64,000 nt of DNA, taken from Bursaphelenchus xylophilus (lineage: Eukaryota; Nematoda; Chromadorea; Rhabditida; Aphelenchoididae). The first letter of the stretch is position 1, and each line of letters opens with the position of its first letter. The stretch covers positions 8,122,001 through 8,186,000 of the forward strand of contig CAJFCV020000001.1 of assembly GCA_904066235.2 (NCBI GenBank). Direction: 5' to 3'. The notes beneath the pieces were generated by a model. It ran no database searches. It saw only the letters and a program-made list of their open reading frames with translations, and was not told where the DNA came from. The position numbers and the translations under genes are program-made. Below, piece after piece: positions 48,690 through 60,219 of this stretch.

Positions 48690-51600
48690 ATGAGAGATTT
48701 GACCCTGGGACAACTGATCATGTCCTTTGTCAGCAATATGGTTTTTACCCTGGAAATGAACAGAGGTGAGGACTGGGTGATGTTCAGTCTTATACTTTGT
48801 TTCTCAGTTTCTTGCTGTCCGTTCAGTCCGCAAACAGTCCCTCGATGCCTTTATTATTTAAAGCCAAAGAAAAGTTGCTGGCACCTTTCATTTCCTTCTT
48901 TTCCACTCTCCAGTCCAGTCCTTCTTTAGTCGAATCCAGTCTAGTCCGGACTGTCTGCTGTTTCTGCACTTTTTCTTTTGTGTTCAGGTTTGTGGATGTT
49001 GCTGTTGGCCGTGTTGTTTGGGCTTGGGCCTAAGCGAGCGATTGCTTCTTACCAGAATTTTGTGGGGTTGGCCCGGCATGCCCAGTCTCCCATTCTGCCG
49101 GAGAAACACCGGAATCGACATCAGAGTACGAATGAGTGGAACAACGATCACTTGGAACGTCTCCACGATCCCACCCGACATCCAGAACGGAGCAATCTGG
49201 AACGCTCACGGGGTAGGATCTGTAGAATTTTTATAAGATTAGGCTATATTATCCACGTGTGAATTAGATATCGACTCGATTCCTCTCTGTGTGAAGTGAG
49301 CCTGCTTCTTCTAGACCCTTATTTTTGGTGTGGGTGTAAGGTGATCTGATTACAGCTGTTTGGGCGGGTGATCATGAGAGATTGTTGTACGATCGACTCC
49401 AACATGGATACAATGTCTTGGCCAGACCAGTGAAGAACGAGTCAGAAGCTGTGGTCGTTTACCTCGGCATGGATCTACAGCAGATTCTCGATGTGGACGA
49501 GAAAGCCCAGACTATCACGACGAACGTCTGGCTCAATATTGTAGGGGAAATCTTGAAACTTTTAAAAATTATTCGTCACTGTATTGGAAGCATCGTTTTC
49601 AGAAATGGCATGATGTTTATTTGACCTGGGATCCCTCAGAATACGGGAATATAAAGGAGGTTCGCCTTCCCATAAACAATATCTGGAAACCGGATGTTCT
49701 GCTTTACAACTCTGTGGACCAGAGATTCGATGCTATGTGGCCAGTTAATGCGATTGTAACTTTCACGGGTAACGTTACTTGGATTCCACCGGCGATTGTA
49801 AAGTCAACTTGCCGGATAGATGTGAGTTTTGCGTAATATTACGTCATGCTACGTCACAGGTGACCTCATTCCCTTTCGATGATCAACATTGTTCTATGAA
49901 ATTCGGTTCCTGGACATATTCGGGATTCTTCACGGACCTCTACAACTCTACGGTCTCCCTTGACCCCTACACTCCCAATGGGGAATGGCATTTATTAAGT
50001 AAATTCTTCAATAATCCAGTCCAATATTGCCTAAACTGGTTGAAAGTAATACCTTTGTAGGTGCAACTTCCCATCGGAATACTATTTATTACGAATGCTG
50101 TCCCGAGCCTTACAACGACGTCACTTTCCGGATCTCTGTCCGTCGGCGAACCTTGTATTATGGGATAAATCTAGTGATTCCGTCGATTCTGATCTCCTCG
50201 TTGGCCCTTCTCGGCTTTGCACTGCCTCCGGATTCGGGAGAGAAGCTGAATCTTTGCGTGACTATCTTCATGTCCTTGTGTGTTTTCATGTTGATGGTAG
50301 CAGAGACGATGCCTCAGACCTCGGATACCTTACCCTTGATCGAGGTATATTTCACATGTGTAATGTTTGAAGTCGGTGCGAGTGTAATATGCACGGTGGT
50401 CGTCCTCAACTTCCATCATCGGAACGCCGAGGCCTACTTTCCAATGCCGAGATTAGTAAGTTTAAAAAATATATTTTTATTAACGTTTTCGTTGCGAGAC
50501 GCAGTTTTGTCGCTCATTTTACAATTATATGCATATATGTAGGGTTGTTTGACAGAATTTTTCAAAATGACGTTAATTTGCCGTCATTTTAGATGAGTTC
50601 AAAGTTCTGATACACGAAGTTTTGAAGGACGAGTTTAACGTAGACTGTGATGAATACCGTTAATACACTGCTGGAAAAATTATAACCGCACTTGAAAAAT
50701 TACTGTAGCTCTTTTGCTTGTCAATAGAAATGTCTGATATATGGCACCAATATACATTAGGGTGCTACAAAAAATCTTGTGCCAAAAAATTATTTTGTAA
50801 ATTTTAAGTTCTCTTTATGACAAAATTATAACCCCACTTACGAAGTTGGTTTATTATGAATAACATAATAAAGGAAAAAAGTGCCTTTTTAGCTCACTTA
50901 CGGTAAAATAATGCGAGTGTAATTCACAAACCAGAAAGCCTCACACGTTCTCTACCAAAGGGACACATGGGCCCGTCCAGGGTAGCAATTCCTTGCTGTT
51001 GTTGACGACTTAACAACCCCATAATATAACGTCAGGTTTCCCACTAAATCGATGTTGCAGATGAGGATAGTTCTATTGGATTGGTGTGCCTGGATGCTTC
51101 GAATGAATCGTCCCAGTCGGGTTCGAGTGGGCGATTGTGAAGAGGACGAGCCCCAGAAGGATTTTATGACCTTTATCCACAACGACTCCTCCATGAACAA
51201 CTCCCATGTGATCGTTCCCACAGTCGAGGTGGACTCCCGACTTCTAGTCCACCCTCAGGTTTACAGCAGTATTCAAAATGGATTCGGAAATGAATATAAA
51301 ATATCAACTAACGGAGCCGACTTTCATATTGGGAAGTGTCAAAAGAGGAAAGGTGAGGTTGCTAACACCCTAACAGTTCGGTTTATCGTAAGCCTTTACC
51401 AGTAATCCCTTTGTTTCAAATAACTGCCATCATTTGTTCAGATGCCGAGAAAAGAATGGCGCGTCACAAACGGATGGCGGAGAGTATCGAGGGAAGATTT
51501 ATGCAGTTCAGAAGTCCAGATGAAGCCAGGACAAAGCTCTTGTCCACTCCTGTCAGTTTAATTTCGTATTTATATTATACGAGACGAGTTTAGATTGGAA

Positions 51601-51896
51601 TGGAATCAGAGACAATTCATGTTCCGCACAAGAAGAAAGAACCGGCAACGAGTTTCTTGAGCAATGACCAGTTCGAGGCGTTAATGGTGCATCTGAAGGT
51701 CTTATCCGGGAAGGTTCAGAAAGAGGTAATCGACAAAGCTAAAGTCATACTGTTTTAGGAATATCTGAACGAGATCCACGAAGATTGGATGTTCGCGGCG
51801 ATGGTGGTGGACAGAATCTGCTTCATCACCTTCTCGGGGTTTTTGTTTTTATGCACCGCTCTTATTGTATACAGAGCGCCCCACCTGTTTGCCTGA
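48690..51896 (+). CDS. Nicotinic acetylcholine receptor alpha-type subunit (alpha7-like)
   Basis: Cys-loop ligand-gated channel subunit at the plasma membrane. Ten exons: 48690-48765, 48988-49212, 49356-49540, 49603-49821, 49860-49998, 50061-50455, 51061-51352, 51442-51551, 51594-51725, 51759-51896; about 636 residues. A hydrophobic stretch [13 protein letters not shown] near 26-38 may be the signal peptide, but it sits after 25 residues, so the start is uncertain. The ligand domain has [24 protein letters not shown],  the Cys loop with 13 residues between Cys, and adjacent YYECC, so it is an alpha type. Four TM segments follow; M2 reads [16 protein letters not shown], with Met at the 9' gate instead of Leu. 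The M3-M4 loop is long (~200 residues), and its intron (50456-51060) holds repeat debris. It resembles the worm ACR-11/14-like group; I do not name the orthologue. Confidence 0.93.
50456..51060 (+). other. Long intron in the receptor gene with repeat debris
   Basis: 605-bp intron between the M3 exon and the M3-M4 loop exon, much longer than the gene's other introns (37-222 nt). It includes GGTTGTTTGACAGAAT followed by TTTTTCAAAATGACG, motifs that recur near 38720 and 52860, so it was probably lengthened by insertion. Confidence 0.5.
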
Positions 51897-52106
51897 TGTA
51901 TGTGTAAACGTAATATTGAGGTGTTTTATCACAACTTTGGAATCCGTTCAACGAATAAACCAGCTTTAACAGACTCTAGAGAACGGAATTGTTTTTCAAT
52001 TTTTGTATATTTGTAAATAAAGTTTATGTCATTTTTTTTATTTCAAACCTTGGGTTAACACCAATTTCCTTGACGGTAATCTCCGAATCGGTTGTCACTT
52101 GGGAGG

Positions 52107-52250
52107 ATGCAGGAAATCACCATTGAATCCTTGGCCAAGAAGGAAGGAAACGAGGTTCGGCCAACCTCCTCGGCCAATAAAATGCAATCGATTAAAGCGC
52201 CCAGCTCTGAGAAGATCCAGGAACCGGCAAGTTCTCCAATCTTTATATAA
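52107..52250 (+). CDS. Possible small ORF or first exon, 47 codons
   Basis: ATG at 52107 opens MQEITIESLAKKEGNEVRPT and runs to a stop at 52250. Composition is protein-like (charged, Ser/Pro-rich). A GC donor (CCG|GCAAGT at 52228) would allow a phase-0 GC-AG intron reaching the exon at 53191-53400 of the next gene across the repeat debris. This link is inference only; the ORF could also be chance. Confidence 0.3.
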   Translation: MQEITIESLAKKEGNEVRPTSSANKMQSIKAPSSEKIQEPASSPIFI

Positions 52251-52339
52251 CATATATTTTTTATAGATTTCTTAGCAACGGCCGATCATTGCAAGAATCG
52301 ACCCTCTCAGAATCTTCCAAAATTTTGCATAATTGTTTT

Positions 52340-53190
52340 TTAAAATAGAACGCGAATTTTAAGATTCGGAAATTACCGTATACCGCGGTTACGTTAGATA
52401 CAATTTGTCGAATTATTTGATTGATACTCAAGAAGGGTGTATTTTGATTATGGACATTTTTGTTGTAGGATGCAACATTTGATTACTTTGCGCCGGAAGA
52501 TGCGGGTTCGATTTCGGTCGTGTGCGGACGTATTTCTTTTCGTCCTTAAAATAATTAGCTAAAGGCGATTGGGATCGGTTTTGTCCCCAAGACGGTTTTG
52601 TCCCCACTTTTTATATTTTTTTTTGTCGCCAGGACGTTTTTGTCCCCAAGCCTTCTCAAAAATGTGTTTTTAGCACTTGGTACTATATGCACGATTTTTT
52701 GCACAAAATGAACTTCTGATCAGTATTGCATACCAAAACAACGGCATTCACGCGTTATAACTTTTTTTACCTCGCGGAATATAGTACTACCTCGTACTAT
52801 ACAGTACCAAGCGGTAAAAACATATTGTTTGACTAATAATATTAAGGGTATTTTGACACAATTTGACGTCAACTTGACGTCATTTTGAAAAATTCGGTCA
52901 AATTGACAACCCGATTATAAATGTATGTAATACTGAAACTTACCGTAAATTTTGAGAACATTCTTATTTTTTGAATATTTTGAGGTTTCCTGACATGTGT
53001 AATTAAAAAACGAAGTCCGTTTTGGAGTGGACGATTTCTTGGGTGATATGGGCAACGTTGTAATGCTATTAAATATCACGTGAATAAAAAAGGATTATTC
53101 TCAAAGTTTACGCGCAAAACAGATTTCATTTTTGGATTCCTGACCGTCGAAACCCCCAAAAATGAATGAAATTGCAAAAAATTTCAAAAG
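52340..53190. repeat. Mosaic of fragments of the 16-22 kb palindrome families
   Basis: Pieces resemble the first palindrome (GAAATTACCGTATAC..GGTTACG at 52367; GCGGGTTCGATTTCGG at 52502, a tRNA-like B box) and the second (GGTTTTGTCCCCAAGACGG at 52578; AGCACTTGGTACTATAT; TTTACCTCG, TAGTACTACCTCGTACTATACAGTACC near 52780). After that comes a hairpin around GACGTCAACTTGACGTC at 52868. These are degraded copies; no gene is seen. Confidence 0.75.
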
Positions 53191-53232
53191 TTTTACAGTG
53201 TTATATCATATAGTAGTAGCCCCCAATACAAC

Positions 53233-53645
53233 ATGTTCTTCATCACCCGAGAGTTCATTCACCCCAAAGATCCATCACCCGAATACGCGCCACCCGAATA
53301 CGGAACCCGAATAAGCGATCACCCAACTTTTCCCGACCTCCTTTACCAGAAGATTCTGAAGTGGTCGATTTTTGGGAATGTCGGGGCCTTGCTTCACTCT
53401 GTAAAAAAGGCTTCATTTCAAATTACGAAATTTCAAACGTTACTTGAGAGCCACGGTAACCTTTTCAGAAGAACCCCTCAATCCCCCCATTATCCACCGA
53501 GAAGATCTTGAATGAGATCAGGGAATTTGATTTTAACTATCGTTGGTACTTTACAATCCTGGCCTTGGAATTTGTGTTCGTAACTCTGGTTGTGGTCGCT
53601 GGTTTCGTTTTGATCGGATATTATTCCGAATGGAAGTTCGAATAA
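53233..53645 (+). CDS. Single-pass membrane protein, 114 residues, unrecognised
   Basis: Two exons, 53233-53400 and 53469-53645, with a 68-nt GT-AG intron; phase is kept. The N-terminal half is hydrophilic and Pro-rich (PSPEYAPPEYGTR), then DLLYQKILKWSIFGNVGALLHS; exon 2 has EKILNEIREFDFNYRWYF and a strong hydrophobic segment (TILALEFVFVTLVVVAGFVLIG), ending YYSEWKFE. One TM helix close to the C-terminus suggests a tail-anchored protein. An acceptor-like TTTTACAG ends at 53198, which could be a trans-splice site with a 34-nt leader. It could instead continue an exon at 52107. Confidence 0.65.
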
Positions 53646-53826
53646 ATTATTATGACGAAACTTGCAGTCAGATTGGGGACAAAGATTCACCCGTAAATGT
53701 TGATATCCCACCAGCAATGACCCTCTAACCACATGAGTCGACGCTGAATTTGAATACCTTTAAGAGAAAGCGGCGCTTTCCGATGAGAACTGGTCTCTAG
53801 AATCCGTTCAGAATAAGAAGTCGCGA

Positions 53827-54108
53827 TCAGCGCCGGCTCTGTTCCGGTTTGAAGCCGTTTTCCCTTTCGTCGGATCTTCTTCTTCCTTCAGCGTCGCGGA
53901 TCCTCGTTTGATGCCGCCGAATTAATTCCAGAGTTTTGTTTTTCTCGCTGTAAATCACCTTGACTGGTGTCATCCCGACTCGAACAGGTTCATCGACCTT
54001 GGGAAGGATGTTCTTCTTTCCGTATATACGACAAAATGTTTTCATTGATACTCGCTTTGATTGATAATTTATTGTAATCATCAGAATAGAACCATCAACG
54101 TCATCCAT
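53827..54108 (-). CDS. Tentative 93-residue basic ORF, divergent to PGAP2
   Basis: Uninterrupted ORF on the minus strand starting MDDVDGSILMITINYQSKR and ending in a very Arg/Glu-rich tail (ELIRRHQTRIRDAEGRRR...). The amino-acid use is protein-like and there is no low-complexity explanation. The ATG lies only 74 bp from the ATG of the PGAP2 gene on the other strand. No intron or homology supports it, so it may be chance. Confidence 0.4.
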   Translation of the reverse strand: MDDVDGSILMITINYQSKRVSMKTFCRIYGKKNILPKVDEPVRVGMTPVKVIYSEKNKTLELIRRHQTRIRDAEGRRRSDERENGFKPEQSRR

Positions 54109-54181
54109 TTGACGAGGGACTGGATTTGCGACATCGTGTTGTCGCTGACTCGTCGATTCAGCGAGTTATCTTCTTTATCGA

Positions 54182-55305
54182 ATGTCCATTATCTCTGGCT
54201 TAATTCCAGGTCCCATGAAAACTGTGCCTGTGCCCTCAGGCTACCAGTCCGAGTCCTATCATCCGGCATGGGAGATGATGGAAACGGATGTTATCCCGTC
54301 GATGAAACGGACCCCGCCGATCCATCCTCGACGGGTCGATGGAGTGAACGGCCTGAGGGTGAAAGAGTTGATGCGGCCGAACCCTTCCCATCTCTTCTTC
54401 ATCGGGTTCATTCCCCCTTTCTTCGGGGCTGTGATGAGTATTATAATTGCTCTGATCTTCCACAATGATGAGATCAGTAATTATAACTGGCAATGTGGAG
54501 TAAGTTAAGGACAAACAGGTCTAATCAAGAATTAAGAGAGCCCGGCTACCGTCGTTATCTCGTATTATTAACCTCCCAATGGAACGGATCTTCTGGCAAT
54601 TTACGTTTCTCTTCCATGTTCCCTTGAGACTCATCGAATTGGGAGTTGGCTGTAAATTACAACCGATTGAAACGTACTTAATCACTATTGTTTAGTTTTC
54701 CGTTACGGCCGTCTCAGAAGTGTAGATTGTTCTTATCCCCGTTTCTACACCTTCGCTCGCTACATGTATTTGATTGTGGGTGTCCTGGAGTTGGTATTTA
54801 TGGTGGCCTTATCGGTGGTCGGAGAGAGAGAATACATCGGTAAAATTTAATCTTACAAGTTACAGTATCCTTTCAGGCTTCCATGTAATCTTTTTCTACG
54901 CTTTTGGATTCTCAGCTATTGGGTTTTTCTTGGCCAATGTGATCTGCCATCGAAGCTCCTTGTATTACCTCAATCCGTATGTAAGTAGCAGTAAAGCAGT
55001 GCTACAGTAACCTTTCCCTTTACAGGGTCGTTTCTCATACTATCTGAAGGTGGTCATCCTGATTGTGTACCTCATCTCGGTCCCCATTTTACTCGGAGCC
55101 TTTCTTTTGTATTGGAAGAAATGTATCACCTACAGTAAGATTATGATGAGTAATTGTAATCCACTGTTCAGTGTACGACATCTTCGCCATCACCGAATAC
55201 GTGGACGTCTTCTTGAGTATCGCCTATCATTGCTGTGCCTTCTTCGACATCCGATACAAGGTCATCTTTAGCATTAGGAGTGTGAAACACGTCAAACAGA
55301 ACTGA
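54182..55305 (+). CDS. PGAP2: PGAP2/FRAG1-like multipass membrane protein
   Basis: PGAP2 acts in the Golgi in fatty-acid remodelling of GPI anchors. Six exons: 54182-54499, 54537-54651, 54696-54839, 54877-54980, 55026-55134, 55172-55305; 307 residues. Family features: first TM near 85-105 (FFIGFIPPFFGAVMSIIIALIF); then the conserved luminal LPSLSRIINLPMERIFWQ; then five further hydrophobic segments (FLFHVPLRLIELGVG, MYLIVGVLELVFMVALSVV, FHVIFFYAFGFSAIGFFLANV, YLKVVILIVYLISVPILLGAF and the last around FLSIAYHCCAFFDIRYK). The N-terminal ~80 residues are unusually long and Pro-rich for the family. Exon 2 acceptor was set at TTAAG to keep the frame. C. elegans has several PGAP2/FRAG1 paralogues; I cannot say which this matches. 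Confidence 0.85.
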
Positions 55306-55471
55306 GCAAATGTTACATGAACCCGGTAAAGGAGAATATTTATGAAATAAAAAATGGAATGAAGTAATGAGTTATAATATTATTATTATTGTGAAATTAT
55401 GACTAGGAACGTTAATTTAAATACACAGGTGGAAAGTACCGTAACCGTTGAGAAGTGTAAACATTACATGA

Positions 55472-56677
55472 TCACTTATTAATCATCTTTTTGAACAGAT
55501 TATTTTCATTAACGACTTTCTGGGCCTTCAATTGTACCAGTCGGTGTTGTTCTTCTTGAACTAATTTTGAATTATTTGGATATCTCTCCAAAAGGTGCAA
55601 TAGATCTTCTTCTGCCTATAAATATTATGACAAGAACAAATCAAATCGACTGACTTCATCAAATTCATAGAGCTGGATTCGTGCCTTAGCTCTTCTGAAT
55701 AGTGCTTTTTCGTTGTCGGGATCCTTTTTCAGCGCCTCCGAAGCCGCGTTTTCAGCCTCGCGGCAGCTATTAATAGTTAGGAAACAAAGGGATAAGTTGC
55801 AATAAAACGGAATGGTCTGAAATTACTATTAACTTCCGAATGCATTGCACACCTGAGCGTCTAATTCCTTCCATTCAGGCTCTCCCGGTTTCTCCATCAA
55901 CATCAGCTGGTCCAACAAAGTGAGGCCGTGTTTGTAATCATCAATAGCCGCAACGGCCTTCCCCTATGCTCAATGTTAGATCCCTATCTCATGGCTTACT
56001 TCTTTAACCAATTGATTGGCCCTCGCTTTGAGTTCATTGACCTTTTGTAATCTCTGTTCCGAGTTGAGTTGCCAGTTATCAACTTTATATTCATTTGGTT
56101 GTTCTATTTTGATTACATGAATTCTGACCCGTAGATCTTTCGGATTCTGAATCAATTGATCCAGAGCTTCGTATCCAGTCCTAGAATTAAATCTCTGCAA
56201 ACATTTCCTTACTTTGGGACCCCCATCCCAGCACAATGATGATGTTCATGGCTCTCGTATCTCGGGTCGACTTTCGAATGGCTGATATCTCTCAATCTCT
56301 TGGCCACCAATGGATATGGGGCCATTTGTTTTGCTTCAATATCAAATTGACATACCTGGAAATGCAAATTCCTTCTTTATAAATATTACTCTTACCTCAT
56401 CCAGATGCATACTTTTTACACAGGTTTCCAGGACGGGTAACTGGAACCTCCGCCCAATCACCAATTCAAGAGGTTCCCCGTATCCATCTGGCCATTTATT
56501 TTTGGTATTATCAATGGAAATAAACTGGTCCATATCGTCGGAGAACCCTTCTTTAATGGTGTCATTCTTTGGCATCAGAACTTCGAAGTCAATCCAAACC
56601 TTGGTATCCTTTACATAATCGGGCAAAGGCCCCCTTCCGGCACTCAAAACCTTCTTGAATATGCCGACATTGTTCAT
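55472..56677 (-). CDS. aipr-1: AIP-like co-chaperone (AhR-interacting protein, FKBP/TPR)
   Basis: Hsp90 co-chaperone related to FKBPs. Six exons on the minus strand: 56677-56396, 56355-56213, 56180-56000, 55963-55853, 55816-55655, 55615-55472; 340 residues (human AIP 330). The FKBP-like N-terminal domain has [18 protein letters not shown] (human PMELIIGKKFKLPVWET) and [12 protein letters not shown], followed by [23 protein letters not shown]. The C-terminal TPR region includes [22 protein letters not shown] and [14 protein letters not shown]. The very C-terminus ends FKKMINK. The ATG lies 194 bp after the DNJ-8 stop with TATAG directly before it, so it is probably the second gene of an operon; the same two genes are neighbours in C. 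elegans (C56C10 clone, from memory). Confidence 0.95.
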
Positions 56678-56870
56678 CTATACATTACATTATCCTTACG
56701 AATCATTTCAAATAGTTATTGGAAGATACCATTAGCAAAATCAGAAAACTTTATTACAACTCTTGTTTATAAATCCTTTTTAGCTCCTATAAAATACAAT
56801 AGAGATTGCGCAAGCATCTTTAAAAGACTTGAGAAAGACTAGAGTGTTGACTGAAGTTGTAATTCCGAGC

Positions 56871-59800
56871 TTATTTTAAGGTGTCTGGCCATTCTGGGAC
56901 GTAATATCTTCGAATGGATCCTTCCAGAAGCCGGTCCAAGAAGTTGGGGAGACCATCGAGGACATTCTGCTGACTTATCTTCTTCTTCTAAAAGAAATGA
57001 AGATAGATAATACTATTTGTTAATACCTCTTTGACTTCAGGTTCCGACTCAGAATCTTCGGAATCTTTTGGTCTGGATCCTTTGTGAAGCGGGTGATACA
57101 TGCTGAAGTATAATTTGTATCCACAAAGCACCAAGACAGTTCCAAGGGTTTGTTTTGGGTTGATATCCTGGCAAATAAATAAGAAGATTACATAGTAATC
57201 CTACCTTTAGACGTTTCGCCATCTGTTCGTTTGTTCCATCTTCAGATGCCGGGCAGATGTGTTCTAATAGGGCTCTGAACCAATGCAGATTCTTATCTAC
57301 ATTGAGATATCCAAACGAGAACGTTTTATTCCTAAACAAACATTAATTAAAGAAGTGTTACATTAAGTGAAAAGAAACGAAAAAACGTACTTTCGTAATA
57401 AATATACATAACGAGCGAATTGCCGAAGCATAGTGTCTTTGGACTCTGCATCTACCAACACAATAATCGACCTGCAACCCGGCTTCAGAAGTCTGATAAG
57501 ACCAAAATAAGTCTCGGCTCTCAACTCGTGGATAATGGGTTCCATCTCCGCCCAGGCCCTGCTCTTCTTTGATAAAGGCTCCGGTCGTTTCAGGTTGGAT
57601 TTTGGATCTTCTGGATGCCAATCACTTTCAGACGTATAAGGTGGTGGTTTTTCAGAATTCTAAAAGACAGAATAAAAAACAGAAAACAATCCTTACCTGA
57701 TCAAATGCTCTAACTTTGTTATCTCCAATCATGTAATTGAGTAGATATCCCACGACTAAAATAAACAACATGGTTCCGATGACACTAACAATGGGAAGGA
57801 TGTCCTCTTTCGTCAGATGGAACCACAGAGTCAAGGCCATCCTCACCACATGTCTTGAAAACTTCGTGAAGAAAGAAGGTTCAAATTCATCGATTAGTTT
57901 GGCTACGTTAGCTAATTCGGTGATCCTTACATCACCCCTAAACACCTTCTCGACCTCGGACTTTAGACGAGAAATGGATGATGAGGGATTAATGGGGATC
58001 CAGACGTATTTCGCTTTTACATATTCGTGTCGCCAGACAACCAGGAACGATTTGTGCTGCAAATTTCAATTCATTACTACTCTTACAACGGCTTATATAT
58101 ATATTTTTTTTAATTCTTACCTCTGAATCTAAATGTCCTGGCTTCTCAAAATGCTTCATGAAGTCGGATTGGGCTTTGTTTGAGATCTGAACCACCTTCA
58201 CTCGATGTTTTTCCAGAAATCCAGAGTTCTGATTCACAAAATCTCTAATCGAATTCAAGAATTTTCCCTCAAAATTTTCGACGGGGAAGATAAAACAGAA
58301 ATGACGTTGAGATCTTGACGATACTGGGCATAATTGGTCCATATATGACATGGAAGAAATCTGAACGAGAACATCTACATTATGATGACTATCACCTACC
58401 CTGGGAAACACTAAAAACTTGTTCTTCTCCATAAATTCGTTCAATTGTTCGGTGGTAAATTGACTTCCAGAACCTTGTAATCTCGCAATTTCACCATTCT
58501 GAAATTTGAAATAAAAATTAGGGATAATTTCTATACGCAAAAAATCTGGGACCGAGTTGTGAAAGCTAGTTGGAATGTAGTATTTCTGTCAAAACCTATT
58601 TTTTAAAAGTAGTTATATATTGCACTGTACACTTTGCCTCAATATCGGAGAGACTCGGCGAAATGTAACGGTCCGGAGCTACAGCGAATCACTATGGGAT
58701 GACCGTTTTTTACCGCCACTGTAGGACTTGAGATCCTCCTACTTACTTCTGGATTTTCCTTGAAAACGATGACATTTTCACAGGAGTCGCATCTGATGTC
58801 CAAAGCGATCTTCATTTCTCTGACATCATTCGAATTATCGAGAGCATTAACATAACCAAACCGAGCAAAATGAGAATATCTCATGGCCAGCAAAAGATAT
58901 CTCAATCTAGGTTCTTTGCTGGCGCCAAGGAATAAGACTGATGGCTAAAATGAGAAATAAATACCTTGAACAACATGACTTACCTTGTTTGTATTCTGCC
59001 ATTGATCTAAGAATCGTTTGAGACCGCTATAATTATTGACCCTCATCATGAAAGTGTTCGGAATCGCATCCCGAGCGAACATTCGAATAGTCCGCGCAGT
59101 CAGATCAGCGTAATTCCCTCGATAATGCACAACTTTCCCTTCGACCAGTACCAATAACGAAGGCAATCGTCCAATTCGCAGCTTTTCAAAGAGATTTCCG
59201 TCGAAAATGTAATTAACCGTCCCCACACCATATCCTGCATAATTTAATTTGTATAATATAGATACCGGATAACAAAAATTGTTTCTAACAAATTTAGGTA
59301 CCTAAAAATATGAACAGCTTACCCAATGCCTCCAAGTCGTTGACGGCATCAGTCCAATATGATTGCAATGTAAAGCACGACATGCAGTACGTAGAGTAAG
59401 CAAATATAATATACGGCTTGTAATACGACTGTTCCAAGACCGAGTGTATGTACATGTGATGGGTTAGTCGATGTTTCTCAAATACTGATTGCTTCTGTCG
59501 TCGAGAACCATCTCCATGGCCACCAAAGAACTAAATACATGCAAATTAAAGCCAACTTCTACATACCCAATCATCGAATTGCCGGCCATTGAAGAAATTA
59601 TCCCCGCCTCGACCCATGTGGCCGTTGTCAGTCACCGTTCCGTATTTATCATATTGCTCCTTCTTTTGAGCATCATTTAGAATCTGAAATCAAAGACAAT
59701 GAGTTTGGAATTATTCACAGCTGTCCGAATTACAAGATTGGTGACGAACCTCATAAGCCGCATTAATCTCCATGAACTTTTCATTGGCATCGGGAGCATC

Positions 59801-59962
59801 ATTTTTATCCGGATGGAACTCAAGAGCAAGTTTTTTGTAAGCTTTTTTAATTTCTTTCACCGAAGCTGTTCGAGGTAATCCAAGCACCTGGTAGAGATTC
59901 GTAGATTGGACTAATATGGCCAAGGTTCCAAAGAAATAGGACAATATTAAGAGAAACCTCAT
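56871..59962 (-). CDS. dnj-8: DNAJC16-type J-domain/thioredoxin-like ER protein
   Basis: Twelve exons on the minus strand from 59962 to 56871, all in phase, giving 779 residues (human DNAJC16 782). A signal peptide ([20 protein letters not shown]) is followed by a J domain at ~22-87 with the catalytic HPD (FHPDKND). Residues ~110-260 form a thioredoxin-like domain with a CxxC motif (YCMSC, ~143) and the family block [21 protein letters not shown] further domain contains [13 protein letters not shown]. One TM segment ([20 protein letters not shown]) lies near 545, then a conserved cytosolic tail ending PEWPDTLK. The start was placed at the ATG before RFLLIL, because the frame upstream lacks another ATG. 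Vertebrate DNAJC16 is linked to autophagosome size; expect ER localisation. Confidence 0.95.
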
Positions 59963-60219
59963 GATCCGGAGGTTTGAGATCACTTAAAACACTAGAAGAA
60001 CTTCAACAACCCTTCCAAACACATCAGTTCAAGCGCGCAAAAGCCGGCTTGCAAAGAAAGTGCGGGTCAATACGGATCTCGACTAAATTTCAAGATTAAA
60101 CGAAATGCCACCGAAGGGAACGAAATGTCACAATAAATATCGGATAAAAGATAAAAATTTATTGACCAAAGTAAGTGAGTGATGGCCTGATCTTTTAAAG
60201 ATGTAAAGGATTTCTTCGG

